From positions 121,901,922 through 121,965,921 of the forward strand of contig CM077001.1 in NCBI GenBank assembly GCA_039090855.1: 64,000 bases of DNA, in the 5' to 3' direction. The stretch is from Macrothele yani. Lineage: Eukaryota > Arthropoda > Arachnida > Araneae > Macrothelidae. Positions 45,600 through 56,171 of this stretch are shown in pieces (the first letter of the stretch is position 1; each line of letters starts with the position of its first letter). The notes under the pieces are model-generated. The model saw only the letters and a list, made by a program, of their open reading frames with translations, ran no database searches and was not told where the DNA came from. Made by a program: the position numbers and the translations under genes.

Positions 45600-46250
45600 T
45601 CTCTTTTATGCCACTCCAGCAGGCTCTTGAATTTCATCCACCCATCTGTCATCTGGATCTCTTCCTGTCCCTTGGAATCCAATCAGGTATTTCAGTTGTC
45701 TAATGGTTCAGTTCTTCTAGCAATATGTATAAGCCCACTACCATTTCAGAATTTTACCTTGATCATCATGTCATCAACTACCAATGATCCAGGAGTTTTT
45801 TCAGCTACCTTTCCTGGTTATAACAAGCATCCACCTATCCATGCTTCTTCCAGTTGTCTGTGGCCTCTGAATGTCTTTTTTAGACATTCAATGATAATGT
45901 TTTTTAGCTACCTTTCCTGGTTTTGCCAAGCATCCACCTATCCATGCTCCTTCCAGTTGTCTGCGGCCTCTGAATGTCTTTTTCAGACATTCAATGATAA
46001 TGGTTCAGTCTTTTTTAGACATTCAATGATAATGCTCTTTTAGCTACCTTTCCTGGTTATACCAAGCATCCACCTATCCATGCTTCTTCCAGTTGTATGC
46101 GGCCTCTGAATGTCTTTTTTAGTCAAGGTTCATGTCTCCGATCCATAACTGAGAACTGGTAGGATGCCCTGCTTAAGCACTTTTCTTTTATGGCAGAATA
46201 GTAAACTGCTATTAAAAATAGCTATTGTTTCCACTAAATACTCTCTGAAC
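45600..46250 (-). pseudogene. LINE 3' fragments (RTE-like), with a tandem triplication
   Basis: The minus strand carries C-terminal text of the same LINE family as 47830-48990. Within it, a block of about 100-135 bp (AGCTACCTTTCCTGGTT through GGCCTCTGAATGTC) is repeated at 45812, 45906 and 46042. Confidence 0.75.
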
Positions 46251-47690
46251 AAGTTTTATATACCAATTTATTTCTTCTCTGATGTGGCCCTCGCTTGATA
46301 TCTGTTGTCCAAGGTAAATAATGTAACATCACTAACTTCTAGATTTATCCCATCAACTGTTAAATTTTCAGTTCTTGTAAAAGCATTGTACATCAGCTTT
46401 GTTATCTGTAAGTTCATTTTTAAGCCCACTTCTTTACTCATAAATATAATCATCATTGTCAACCATTATCAATCCACTGCTCGATGGTCTCCCCAAGTTT
46501 TTTCTGCAATGGTCTGTCTTGTGTCAGTCTCCTCCGTCACTCTTGCATGCTTTTGAATTTCATCCCCCGATCTCCAATGTGGTCATCTTCTGGGTCTTTT
46601 CCTGTCCCTTGGAATCCAGTCTAAAATTCTGGTTGTCCACCAGTGGTCTGTTCTTCTGGCAATATGCCCAGCACATTTCCATTTCAGGGATTTTAATCTG
46701 ACCATGGTGTCTTCCACTCTTGTCATTTTCCTTATCCATGAATTCCTTTTCTTATCTCTCCAGGTTACACCAAATGTACAGCTCTCCAGGCTTCTTTCGG
46801 ATGTCTGAAGTCTTTGAATGCCTTTTTTAGTTAAGGTCCATGTCTCTGCTCAGTATGAAAGCACTAGAAGGACGCATTGATTAAACACTTTTTTAAGACA
46901 TAATGGCATAAAAAACACTTTTTTAAGACATAATGGCATAAAAAACACTTTTTTAAGACATAATGGCATAAAAAACACTTTTTTAAGACATAATGGCACT
47001 TTTTAAAGACATAATTGCTCTTTAAAATTGTACTGTTTCTTCCAAATGCTTTCTAACCAAGTTTTATACATCAATTATTCCTTCGGCGATGTAACTTTTG
47101 CTTGATATCTGCTGTCCAAGGTAAATGTAGGTATCGGTTATCTCCAGCTTTTCTCCCATCGATCAATAAATCTTCGTTTCTTGTAAAAGCATTGTACATC
47201 ACTTTTGTCTTCTGAAAGTTCATATTTAATCCCACTTCTTTACTCTTGTAAGCAAGTTCTTGGATCATACTCTGCAGCTCTGAAGGGGCAGTTGCAAAAA
47301 TGACTATGTCATCAGCAAAATGAAGGTGAGTTAGATAATCTCCATTTATCTATATCCCTTTGTTTTCACAGTCAATGATTGAAAGACATTTGAATGTCTT
47401 TTTTAATGTGGCATTAAAGAGTTTGGGAGATATGGTGTCAATTTGACTCACTCTCTTTCCAATTTTTACAGGTATTTGTGCTGTATCCTCAAATATCCAA
47501 ACCTTTGCACTTGCATTTTCATAAATGTTAAAAATAATTCTAATGTATGCATCTTCAGTAACACAGGATCCCAAACATGCATAATGGGAGTTCATATTCC
47601 TTTGTTCTTTCAATTAGTCTTCTCAGTACATGGATATGATCTATAGTGCTGTGGCCACTCCTGAACCCAGCTTGTCCATATGCTCAGTGT
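46251..47690 (-). pseudogene. RTE-like LINE reverse transcriptase, left arm of an inverted pair
   Basis: The minus strand holds the 3' half of a reverse transcriptase in several frames: the block around the FADD motif lies near 47320-47300, intact as HFADDIVIFA, followed by SKEVGLNMNFQKTKVMYNAF near 47240, then the C-terminal part to about 46480. A separate 3' piece covers 46480-46251. The arm is inverted with respect to 47830-48990 and the two meet at 47640-47850. Confidence 0.85.
46888..46998. repeat. 30-bp tandem repeat, about four units
   Basis: Unit AACACTTTTTTAAGACATAA plus TGGCATAAAA, four nearly exact copies inside the LINE left arm. Confidence 0.93.
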
Positions 47691-47736
47691 TACCTTCAAG
47701 AGATGTGAAAGAACCTTAGTGAACATTTTATCGCTT

Positions 47737-47850
47737 GAAGGTGACACTGGACATGGCTCAACCAAGAGAACAAGCTGGATCACACCGTTTGAAGGTAACA
47801 CTGGACATGGCTCAACCGAGAGAACAAGCTGGATTCAGGAGTGGCTACAG
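47737..47850. repeat. 54-bp tandem duplication at the centre of the inverted LINE pair
   Basis: GAAGGTGACACTGGACATGG at 47737 recurs with one change at 47791, followed by the same ACAAGCTGGAT text. It lies at the head-to-head junction. Confidence 0.88.
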
Positions 47851-48990
47851 CACTATAGATCATATCCACGTACTGAGAGAACTAATTGAAAGAGCGAGGG
47901 AATATGAACTTTCATTGTGCATGGCTTTTATTGATTATGAAAAGGCCTTTGATTCAGTGAAACCATTAGCAGTTACAATGGCTTTGAAATCCTGCGGTAT
48001 TGGAGATGCATACATTAATATTATTAATAACAACTATGAAAATGCAAGTGCAAAGATTCGGCTGTTTGAAAATACAACACACATAAGAATTGGAAAGGGA
48101 GTGAGACAAGGTGACAACATATCTCCCAAGCTCTTTAATTCCACATTGGAAAATGTCTTTCAATCACTGGACTTGGAAATCAAAGGGATAAAGGTTAATG
48201 GAGTTTATCTAACTCATCTTCGTTTTGCTCACGACATAGTAATTTTTGCAACTACCCCATCAGAGCTGCAGAGTATGATCCAGGAACTTGCTGACAAGAG
48301 TAAAGAAGTGGGATTAAAAATGAACTTTCAGAAGACAAAAGTGATGTACTATAATGCATTTACAAGAAATGAAGATTTATCGATTGATGGAGAAAAGCTG
48401 GAGATAACAGATACATACGTTTATCTTGGACAGCAGATATCAAGTGAGGGTCACATTGTTGAAGAAGTTAATTGGCGTATAAAATTTGCCTGGAGAGCTT
48501 TTGGAAGAAACAGCATAATTTTCAAGAGCAATATGCCATTATGTCTTAAAAGAAAAGCGTTTGATCAATGCATCCTTCCAGTGCTTACGTACGGTGCAGA
48601 GACGTGGACCTTAACTAAAAGAGACATACAAAGGCTGCAGACAACTCAAAGTAGCATGGAGAGGTGCATGCTTGGTGTAACCAGGAGAGATAAGAGGAAC
48701 TTGTGGATGTGAAAAATGACAAGAGTGGAAGACATCATGATCAGAGTTAAATCCCTGAAATGGCAATGGGCTGGACATACTGCCAGAAAGACAGATAATC
48801 GATGGACAACCGGAATTTTAGATCGGATTCCAAGGGACAGGAACAGACCCAGAAGAAGACCACATGGGAGATGGGTGGATGAAATTCGAAAGTATGCAGG
48901 AGTAACATGAAGGAGACTGGCACAAGACAGACCGTTGTCGAAGAGGCTTGGAGAGACCTTCGTCCAGCAGTGGATTGATAATGGTTGATG
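47830..48990 (+). pseudogene. RTE-like LINE reverse transcriptase, right arm
   Basis: Plus-strand open stretch to 48712. Motifs in order: LSLCMAFIDYEKAFDSV (catalytic domain A), GVRQGDNISPKLFNSTLE (motif B), LRFAHDIVIFATTPSELQ (motif C, where FADD has become FAHD), VGLKMNFQKTKVM, and YLGQQISSEGHI. After a stop at 48710 the usual C-terminal LINE part follows (LKWQWAGHTARKTDNRWTTG, RPRRRPHGRWVDEIRKYAG). The first part of the protein and the endonuclease are missing, and the catalytic Asp is lost. Confidence 0.9.
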
Positions 48991-49706
48991 ATGACGATAT
49001 ATATATATTCATTTTGGACTGCAAAAAACTGGAAAATCTTGGTTATACCCAGTTCTGCTGGGTGTAACAAGCATTTTTTTATTTTTTCACTCCAGCTTTT
49101 AGAAACATACACATTAAGACAAGATACATATGAAAATTTATGCCAACCAGAAGAAAATTTCTGACCCTCAAAAAATTAGAAAATACCAGGCACATTTACC
49201 TATGTTCAATTAAGAAATAATTTTCAGAGCTCATCTAAAGGCAGTTGCTGATAAACTTACACAATCTTTAGGAAAATTGCTAACTATGAAAAGCAAATAT
49301 TCTTGTTTAAAAATATATACTCACATTCCTTCTGAAAGATCGTAAAATACAAAGAGAAAAAAAAATGTGTGGGGAAAATCTTAGTGATGTTTTCAACGTT
49401 ATCAGAGCAAAAAATAATTATTACAATCTGACTGAAGACACTGCACCCACAGCAAGATAGACATTAACAGACATACAAAATGGTAATACAAGCAAATACT
49501 TTTTTTACCATACATACTTACATATTAAGTTCTTATATCAAAGGACATGCTAAAAATAAATCAGTGTAATTTCCTGGAAAACAAGGCAACTTTTTTATGC
49601 ATATACATATAAATTAGTTTTCAACCTTCTTCAAATACTTAGTTCTGAACATCAGAATTCTTTAACCAATTCTATAGTTTTCACTGAAGATGAAAATAGG
49701 CTAGCA
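48991..49706. other. Intron sequence with no recognised gene
   Basis: AT-rich intron between the LINE pair and SINE copy 2; no motif seen. Confidence 0.5.
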
Positions 49707-49918
49707 CCGCCCTGGTGTCGCAGTGGTCCAAGCAATGGCTATTCATCCGAGATAGGTCCGGGTTCGAATCCCGGCGAGGCATGGAGGGTGTGATTGTCGT
49801 ATGGCCCTGGCTCTCTCCTTTCCCTGGAGTCAGGGGCCCTAAAGTAGGGACAGGCGACTGCTTATAGCCCATTGAGTTGCTCACAGTGGCCGTTTAACCT
49901 CTAATAAAAAAAAAAAAA
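49707..49918 (+). mobile_element. tRNA-derived SINE, family 1, best copy
   Basis: Starts with a tRNA-like head holding GGTGTCGCAGTGGTCC (A-box region) and a perfect B box GGTTCGAATCC, followed by a unique body and a poly-A tail at 49906-49918. The 8-bp duplication GGCTAGCA flanks it (49699-49706, 49919-49926). The head resembles a Leu/Ser-type tRNA. Other copies are at 1007 and 54758. Confidence 0.93.
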
Positions 49919-50077
49919 GGCTAGCAGCAATCGAAAATAAAACATGCATGCACTTTTGTACTTTTGCTCAGATTCACATTTGGCTCTACAACTTAAATTT
50001 AATATCACTTACTAATCTAAAACAACTATTATGGGAATTTTACTAGGAAATTTTTTCTTTTACATTTAATTGCAAAT

Positions 50078-50106
50078 TTTCAGAGAAAACTCTTCTCCTT
50101 CTTCAG
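50078..50106 (-). ncRNA. Candidate hammerhead ribozyme core, PLE-A' minus arm
   Basis: Minus strand: CTGAAGA, stem II GGAGAA-GAGT-TTCTC, then GAAA with one changed base just before it (CTG in place of CCG). Confidence 0.6.
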
Positions 50107-50268
50107 GCTGTCTTTTTGTTGTCACTTATTCCTGTCACTATTGAGGATACTGTTAACCTTGACGGTTTAGGCTATTTTTCAACAAATCCTGCCAGATGTT
50201 AGGCATGGAAAATCCTTTGCAGTCATTGATGATGGAATTTTGATTTTTCTCAATTTCTATTCCTTCTT

Positions 50269-51750
50269 TCAGCTTTCTTTTTGAAAATTGCTTTGGAAAC
50301 TGATGACTTTAAGAGAATTCCAATCCATGCTGTGACTAGTTTCTCTAACATGCCTATCTAATCCAGTCTTGTTGGAGCAATTTTTTATAGCTGCTTTATG
50401 CTCTGCTATACGAGTTTCTAGTCTGCGACCTGTTTCACCTATGTAAGATAGTCCACAACTACATTTTACTTCATAGACTACTCCTGGCATTTTTAAAATA
50501 TCTTCTTCTGTTTGAACTATTTTAGGGAATTTTTTTTTAACTTTGTTCTCTAAACTTGGAGCTAGCCTAATATTGTACTTCTTACTAATTCTCTTTAAAG
50601 ACTCAAATAAACCTTTGTGATAAGGAGTTTTTCTAGTGAATTTTACTGGTTGCTTTTGCGGGTTCTTCCTACCATTAAAATTTAGAAGCTTCTCAATTTC
50701 TCCTTTAGGATAGTTATTTTCTGCAAGTATGACTAAGTTCTTCTTTATGGGCTTCTTTTTTATCTGCTGTGCAAACTATTTTATTAATTTTTTCTAAAAA
50801 CTGACTTGCTACATTTTTCTTAATAGAAACTGGATGTTAGGAATTGAAATCCAATAGTCTATTAGTATTCATTGGTTTTTTATACCAACTAGTGAGGAAT
50901 TTTTCATCTTCATAATACGTAGATAGTAATATCTAAGAAGTTAATTCTTCTTTCTTTAGTGAACTTAAGGGAATCATCTAATTCATTGAATGAGTCTAGA
51001 ATTCTTTCTGGAATAATTTCTGAGCTATCTATTATAAATAAGATGTCATCCATGTATCTGCTATATAAGCAGAAGTATATGGGTTGTACTAGTATCTTTT
51101 CTTCTAGTTTTTTCACATAATAGTTAGCTAAGAATGGGGAGCCCATAGCTAGCCCCGATTTTTGAATGAAAAACGTTTTCTCAAATTGAAAGTCGTTGTT
51201 CTGCAAAGAGAAGGTAAGCATTTCAAAAATTCCAACTAATAAGTTTTTTTCTTTTTTGTGAAAAACTATTAGGTCTGCCAAATCTTCCACTATAAAGTCT
51301 ATAAGTTGATCTATATTAATGTGAGTATAGATAGACACTATGTCGAAACTACCCATAATAGGAGAATCTAATTTTGGAAGAAGTTCTAATTTTCTTTTAG
51401 CTGCATTGAGTTTTTAATCTAAAAGTTAGGTGGTTCTTTTAAAAGCTTCTGAAGGTGTGACTTTAAAAAGTAGTTTAGATTTGAAAGAAGAGAGTTTTTT
51501 GAGTCAATTATTGGTCTAATTGGTTGGTGTTCTTTATGCAGTTTGACTATTCCATATATTTGAGGTAATCTGAACTGTAATTTTGAGAATTGTTTATAGT
51601 TTTCTGGAAGCTGGTTTTTCTTTTTTTGTAGTGAAATAAGCTTAAAGACTTTTTTAATCAAATCTGGTAGTGGGTTTTCTTTTACTTCTTCATACATAGG
51701 CTTTTTAGTTCTTCTTCTATCTTTTCTTGATAATCTTTCATATCCATAAT
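50269..51750 (-). pseudogene. PLE-A' minus arm: reverse transcriptase and GIY-YIG, frameshifted
   Basis: The minus strand shows LPQIYGIVKLHKEHQPIRPI near 51560, then MGSFDIVSIYTHINIDQL near 51355, SGLAMGSPFLANYYV (a short deletion removes part of the GSPLSPLLANYY block), the catalytic RYMDDILFIID near 51050, and the endonuclease VVYEVKCSCGLSYIGETGRR at 50480. Indels break the frame near 51420, 50920 and 50740. Confidence 0.88.
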
Positions 51751-51779
51751 AGTAAAGGACAACACTGCTACTGGAGTTA

Positions 51780-53505
51780 GCCAAGAATTATTACAAGTGA
51801 TAAATAAAGGAAGTAATTTCAATCTATCCAAAGAAAAAATAAATACAGAAAAATTGGTAATTGAATTGGAAAGCATATGCAGCACTTTAGAAAAAGAGGA
51901 CCAAATTAAAGCGGACCTCCTCAGAAAAGATTAATACAATAGCCTTACAAAATTCCAGAAGCAACTAAAGAAAAAATGAAAGTGTAGTTGCTGTGAAAAC
52001 AGACAAAAGTAAGTTGATTACTATTATGGATAAGAAAGATTATCAAGAAAAGATGGAAGAAGAACTAAAAAAGCCTATGTATGAAGAAGTAAAAGAAAAC
52101 CCACTACCAGATTTGATTAAAAAGTCTCTAAGCTTATTTCACTTCAAAAAAGAAAAACCAGCTTCCAGAAAACTATAAACAATTCTCAAAATTACAGTTC
52201 AGATTACCTCAAATATATGGAATAGTCAAACTGCATAAAGAACACCAACCAATTAGACCAATAATTGACTCAAAAAACTCTATTCTTTCAAATCTAAACT
52301 ACTTTTTAAAGTCACACCTTCAGAAGCTTTTAAAAGAGCCACCTAACTTGATTAAAAATCAATGCAGCTAAAAGAAAATTAGAACTTCTCCCAAAATTAG
52401 ATTCTCCTATTATGGGTAGTTTCGACATAGTGTCTATGTATACTCACATTAATATAGATCAACTTATAGACTTTATAGCGGAAGATTTGGCAGACCTAAT
52501 AGTTTTTCACAAAAAAGAAAAAAACTTATTAGTTGGAATTTTTGAAATGCTTACCTTCTCTTTGCAGAACAACTACTTTCAATTTGGGAAAACGTTTTTC
52601 ATTAAAAAATCGGGGCTAGCTATGGGCTCCCCACTCTTAGCTAACTGTTATGTGGGAAAACTAGAAGAAAAGATACTAGTACAACCCACATACCTCTGCT
52701 TATATAGCAGATACATGGATGACATCTTATTTATAATAAATAGCTCAGAAATTATTCCAGAAAGAATTCTAGACTCATTCAATGAATTAGATGATTCCTT
52801 AAGTTCACTATTGAACTTCAAAAAGAAAGAAGAATTAACTTCTTAGATATTACTATCTACGTATTATGAAGATGAAAAATTCCTCACTAGTTGGTATAAA
52901 AACCAATGAATACTAATAGACTATTGAATTTCTATCATCCAGTTTCTATTAAGAAAAATGTAGCAAGTCAGTTTTTAGAAAAAATTAATAAAATAGTTTC
53001 TACAGCAGATAAAAAAGAAGCCCATAAAGAAGAACTTTAAGTCATACTTGCAGAAAATAACTATCCTAAAGGAGAAATTGAGAAGCTTCTAAATTTTAAT
53101 GGTAGGAAGAACCCGCAAAAGCAACCAGTAAAATTCACTAGAAAAACTTCTTATCACAAAGGTTTATTTGAGTCTTTAAAGAGAATTAGTAAGAAGTACA
53201 ATATTAGGCTAGCTCCAAGTTTAGAGAACAAAGTTAAAAAAAAAATTCCTAAAATAGTTCAAACAGAAGAAGATATTTTAAAAATGCCAGGAGTAGTCTA
53301 CGAAGTAAAATGTAGTTGTGGACTATCTTACATAGGTGAAACAGGTCGCAGACTAGAAACTCGTATAGCAGAGCATAAAGCAGCTATAAAAAATTGCTCC
53401 AACAAGACTGGATTAGATAGGCATGTTAAAGAAACTAGTCACAGCATGGATTGGAATTCCCTTAAAGTCTTCAGTTTCCAAAGCAATTTTCAAAAAGAAA
53501 GCTGA
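51780..53505 (+). pseudogene. PLE-A' plus arm: reverse transcriptase and GIY-YIG, frameshifted
   Basis: Starts inside the N-terminal region and continues with SKLITIMDKKDYQEKMEEEL at 52010, MGSFDIVSMYTHINIDQL at 52412, SGLAMGSPLLANCYV, RYMDDILFIIN near 52710, and the endonuclease VVYEVKCSCGLSYIGETGRR at 53290. It shares the shortened GSPLLAN block with the minus arm, so both arms come from one template. Indels break the frame at several points, for example near 52795 and 52900. Confidence 0.88.
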
Positions 53506-53667
53506 AAGAAGGAATAGAAATTGAGAAAAATCAAAATTCCATCATCAATGACTGCAAAGGATTTTCCATGCCTAACATCTGGCAGGATTTGTTGAAAAAT
53601 AGCCTAAACCGTCAAGGTTAACAGTATCCTCAATAGTGACAGGAATAAGTGACAACAAAAAGACAGC

Positions 53668-53696
53668 CAGAAGAAGGAGAAGAGTTTTCTCCGAAA
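53668..53696 (+). ncRNA. Hammerhead-like core with a broken first motif, PLE-A' plus arm
   Basis: The first motif reads CAGAAGA where the other PLE-A cores have CTGAAGA; stem II and GAAA are intact. The change should inactivate the ribozyme. Confidence 0.55.
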
Positions 53697-53890
53697 ATTT
53701 GCAATTAAATGTAAAAGAAAAAATTTCCTAGTAAAATTCCCATAATAGTTGTTTTAGATTAGTAATTGAATTGAGAAACTAGGAAGCCATTTCTCAACAT
53801 GAGCTTTATATATCACTTTCTCTTCCCCTTGTCACTAAAATGTGACCTGGATTAAGAACCTTGTTTAAAGTAAAATATAAAATTGCTTAC

Positions 53891-53970
53891 CCTAACTCTT
53901 GTAGAGATTCCACCAGCTGAGTTTTCTGATCAGGTGCCATTCTAGCAAAAACAGCTCCACGTACAATTAT
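53891..53970 (-). CDS. ATP13A2: ATP13A2-like P5B ATPase, internal exon (FARMAPDQK segment)
   Basis: Second visible exon, 80 nt, acceptor TTTGCATTAG, donor GTAAGC (53890-53885). It begins in phase 0 and encodes IIVRGAVFARMAPDQKTQLV followed by ESLQEL and two bases of Gly. The VFARMAPDQKTQL block is a conserved part of the P domain in ATP13A proteins, shortly before GDGAND. It joins in frame to the 43-nt exon at 41661. The PLE-A' composite (50011-53809) ends only 81 bp downstream of this exon's donor, without touching the splice site. Confidence 0.96.
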
Positions 53971-54757
53971 CTAATGCAAATAAGGAATATATTTTATAAG
54001 TTAATTGTTTCTCACTAAACATTATAATTTAGTAAACACTAATGAGAGAGCTTCACAATGAAAAAACTTCACATTCCATATCATAAAATGAGAACAATTT
54101 CAGATATAAGGTCTATTGAAAGTTAAGTGAGAGAAGGAAAAAATAATGTAAAAAGATTGAAAATGCTATGAGAAAAGATAATAAAATATACTGTACTGTA
54201 ATTTAAATGTAAGAAATCATGCAAAATACAATAATTATACTTTAAAACCCCAAAGAAGCATATTGATTCAATGATGTACAAATAGCTTAATGTAAAGGGC
54301 CTTCAGAGCTTTGTTGTATAAAAACTTCACTATGTAAGGCACTAATGTAAAATTCGAAAAATCAACTTGCAGTAGCTTGTTGACAAACCTATCAGACATG
54401 AGGGTATTCCCATTTCTATGCTGTGCTGCACACATAGCATTACATCCATCCACCACTTCAACAGCAGCTCTCAATACACATTTACTAGTCATCCAAAGTG
54501 AATGGCAAAGACAAAACAGATCGTCATTGCTTGTGCACAACCATTTTACAAGATGAATCAGGCAGAGATACGAAGAAATACTCCTTCAGAGTTACATAAA
54601 AATAAAATGTATCTGCATACACAACCATTGAAACAGAGAACTTGCTACAAACCAGGGAAGCACAAACCTCAGTAACAATAGAATAATTTTTAAAAATTAA
54701 CAAAACAAATTATTATTAGAACATTACAGATTTCAATGAGAATAAAATAAGTAAATG
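53971..54757. other. Intron sequence with no recognised gene
   Basis: Intron between the exons at 53891 and 56070. An open minus-strand stretch at 54268-54540 has no recognisable motif. Confidence 0.5.
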
Positions 54758-54980
54758 TTTTTTTTTTTTTATTGGAGGTTTAACGACCACCGTGAGCAAC
54801 TCAATGGGCTATAAAGCAGTAGCCGGTCCCTTATTTAGGGTCACTGATTCTAGGGAAGGGAGAGAGCCAGTGCCGTAAGACAAACACAACATCCATGCCT
54901 CACTGGGATTCAAACCCGGACCCCTTTCAAACGAATGATCAGAGGCCATCGCTTAGACCACTGTGCCACCGAGACAGCTA
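54758..54980 (-). mobile_element. tRNA-derived SINE, family 1, third copy
   Basis: A poly-T run at 54758-54770 is the tail. The body matches 49707-49918 in reverse; the B box is GGTTTGAATCC at about 54918-54908. It lies in the 2.1-kb intron. Confidence 0.9.
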
Positions 54981-55352
54981 AGTACATTATAACTAACGAA
55001 ATGTGCAGCAACGTGTGTGAAAAGGACTTTACGGCAAAATATTAAAATATTGGACTATGAACCTCATAAAAACAAGAGACTAATTAAGGAAAGTTTTTAT
55101 ATAAAAAAAAAAATCAGTTCCATTAATGAACCTTCAAAAATTATAAATAGATTTTCAACAACTTAATTCAAAAATAGTAGACTTACAAAATACATAAGGA
55201 AAATATTTTAATTTAATAACTGACAACAGCAAGAGAAAACCTGGCAATAAAATTTTATTTTTTCTGTGTAAATGGAACTTTTGATACAGTTCCTATAAAT
55301 TGAGAACAGGACTTGATAAAATCTAGAGGCCAAAAACATCTGTTAAAACAAA
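54981..55352. other. Intron sequence with no recognised gene
   Basis: AT-rich intron; no motif seen. Confidence 0.5.
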
Positions 55353-55478
55353 AGAACTCAGATGTGAAAAGTAACATCTGAGTTCTAAAATTCTCAAGGC
55401 TTTACTGAGATTAATATACTTAATTCTATTTTTTAGTTAAAATAGAATTAAGTATATTAATCTCAGTAAAGCCTTGAG
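55353..55478. repeat. Two adjacent perfect hairpins
   Basis: The first hairpin (55353-55386) has 13-bp arms, AGAACTCAGATGT and its complement. The second (55393-55478) has two exact 40-bp arms around the six-base centre TTAGTT. It sits in the 2.1-kb ATPase intron about 590 bp from the upstream exon. Confidence 0.95.
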
Positions 55479-56069
55479 TAAGTGTTTTAATTGCTATAAA
55501 TAACATTTTTTATTTTCATTTTTCTTTTAATCTACAAGCAAAATCTATCTGCAAAATTTGCTAATAATTTGGAAGCTATCCGCGTACAGCATATGCACGT
55601 ACATCTACAGTCTGCTACTCTGTAACTCCTTCTCTAGAGATATTTTCTAAGGCAGACTGCAAACCTTGGAGGAGACCTAAGCACTTGTGAGACTGATAGT
55701 GCAAGCACATTCTGGTACAGGAGACAAAATACTCCTTTATCAAACATTTTCTAAGGTGAAAACTAAAAGATCTTAGCACTGAAATACTGATGGTGTAAAA
55801 CATGACATCAGTACCACATCAGTAATAACACATTTTGTATGCAGGCAAATTACCCTCCCAAAATGATACACCTACAAATTAAAAACTGAGGTACACTGTT
55901 TATTCCTGAAAGAATTAAGAAAAAGCCATATGCCATATCAACTATCAAAAGTAACTGTAAAAATATATATATATATACATTAGCTTAAAAGCAGTGTTTA
56001 AAAAAGTGCAATAGCCATTTCATTAAACCTAAGATAGAAATTAAACAGAATTCAAAATATGATTATTAC
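55479..56069. other. Intron sequence with no recognised gene
   Basis: AT-rich intron up to the donor of the 56070-56171 exon. A short (TA)n run is at 55965-55976. Confidence 0.55.
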
Positions 56070-56171
56070 CCTAGGCAAGAGCTCTGAAAAGTAAGTACGG
56101 ATTATTCCAAATGCTTTCCCATCCATAACGAAGTGGAATGGCTTGATTTCAGTATCAATGTGGTGGCTCAA
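56070..56171 (-). CDS. ATP13A2: ATP13A2-like P5B ATPase, most upstream visible exon
   Basis: First visible exon in gene order, 102 nt (34 codons, phase 0 to phase 0), acceptor TTATTTCAG, donor GTAATA at 56069-56064. It encodes LSHHIDTEIKPFHFVMDGKA and then FGIIRTYFSELLPR. The FHFVMDGKAF segment matches the conserved 'F-M-GK-F' stretch that precedes the FARMAP motif in ATP13A proteins. The exon joins in frame to 53970-53891 across a 2.1-kb intron. Exons for the actuator and most of the nucleotide-binding domain must lie beyond 64000; nothing convincing was seen between 56172 and the window end. Confidence 0.92.

Larger units (their letters stand above)
50011..53809. mobile_element. PLE-A' composite (truncated unit + long inverted arm)
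   Basis: Same family as PLE-A. A minus-strand unit (50011-about 51750) meets a plus-strand arm (about 51752-53809) head to head. The plus arm runs past the 3' end into the next unit's start, ending ATGAGCTTTAT, exactly as in PLE-A. The exact 9-bp repeat ATATCACTT flanks it (50002-50010, 53810-53818); the text TTTAATATCACTT suggests up to 13 bp. No full unit remains. Confidence 0.88.
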
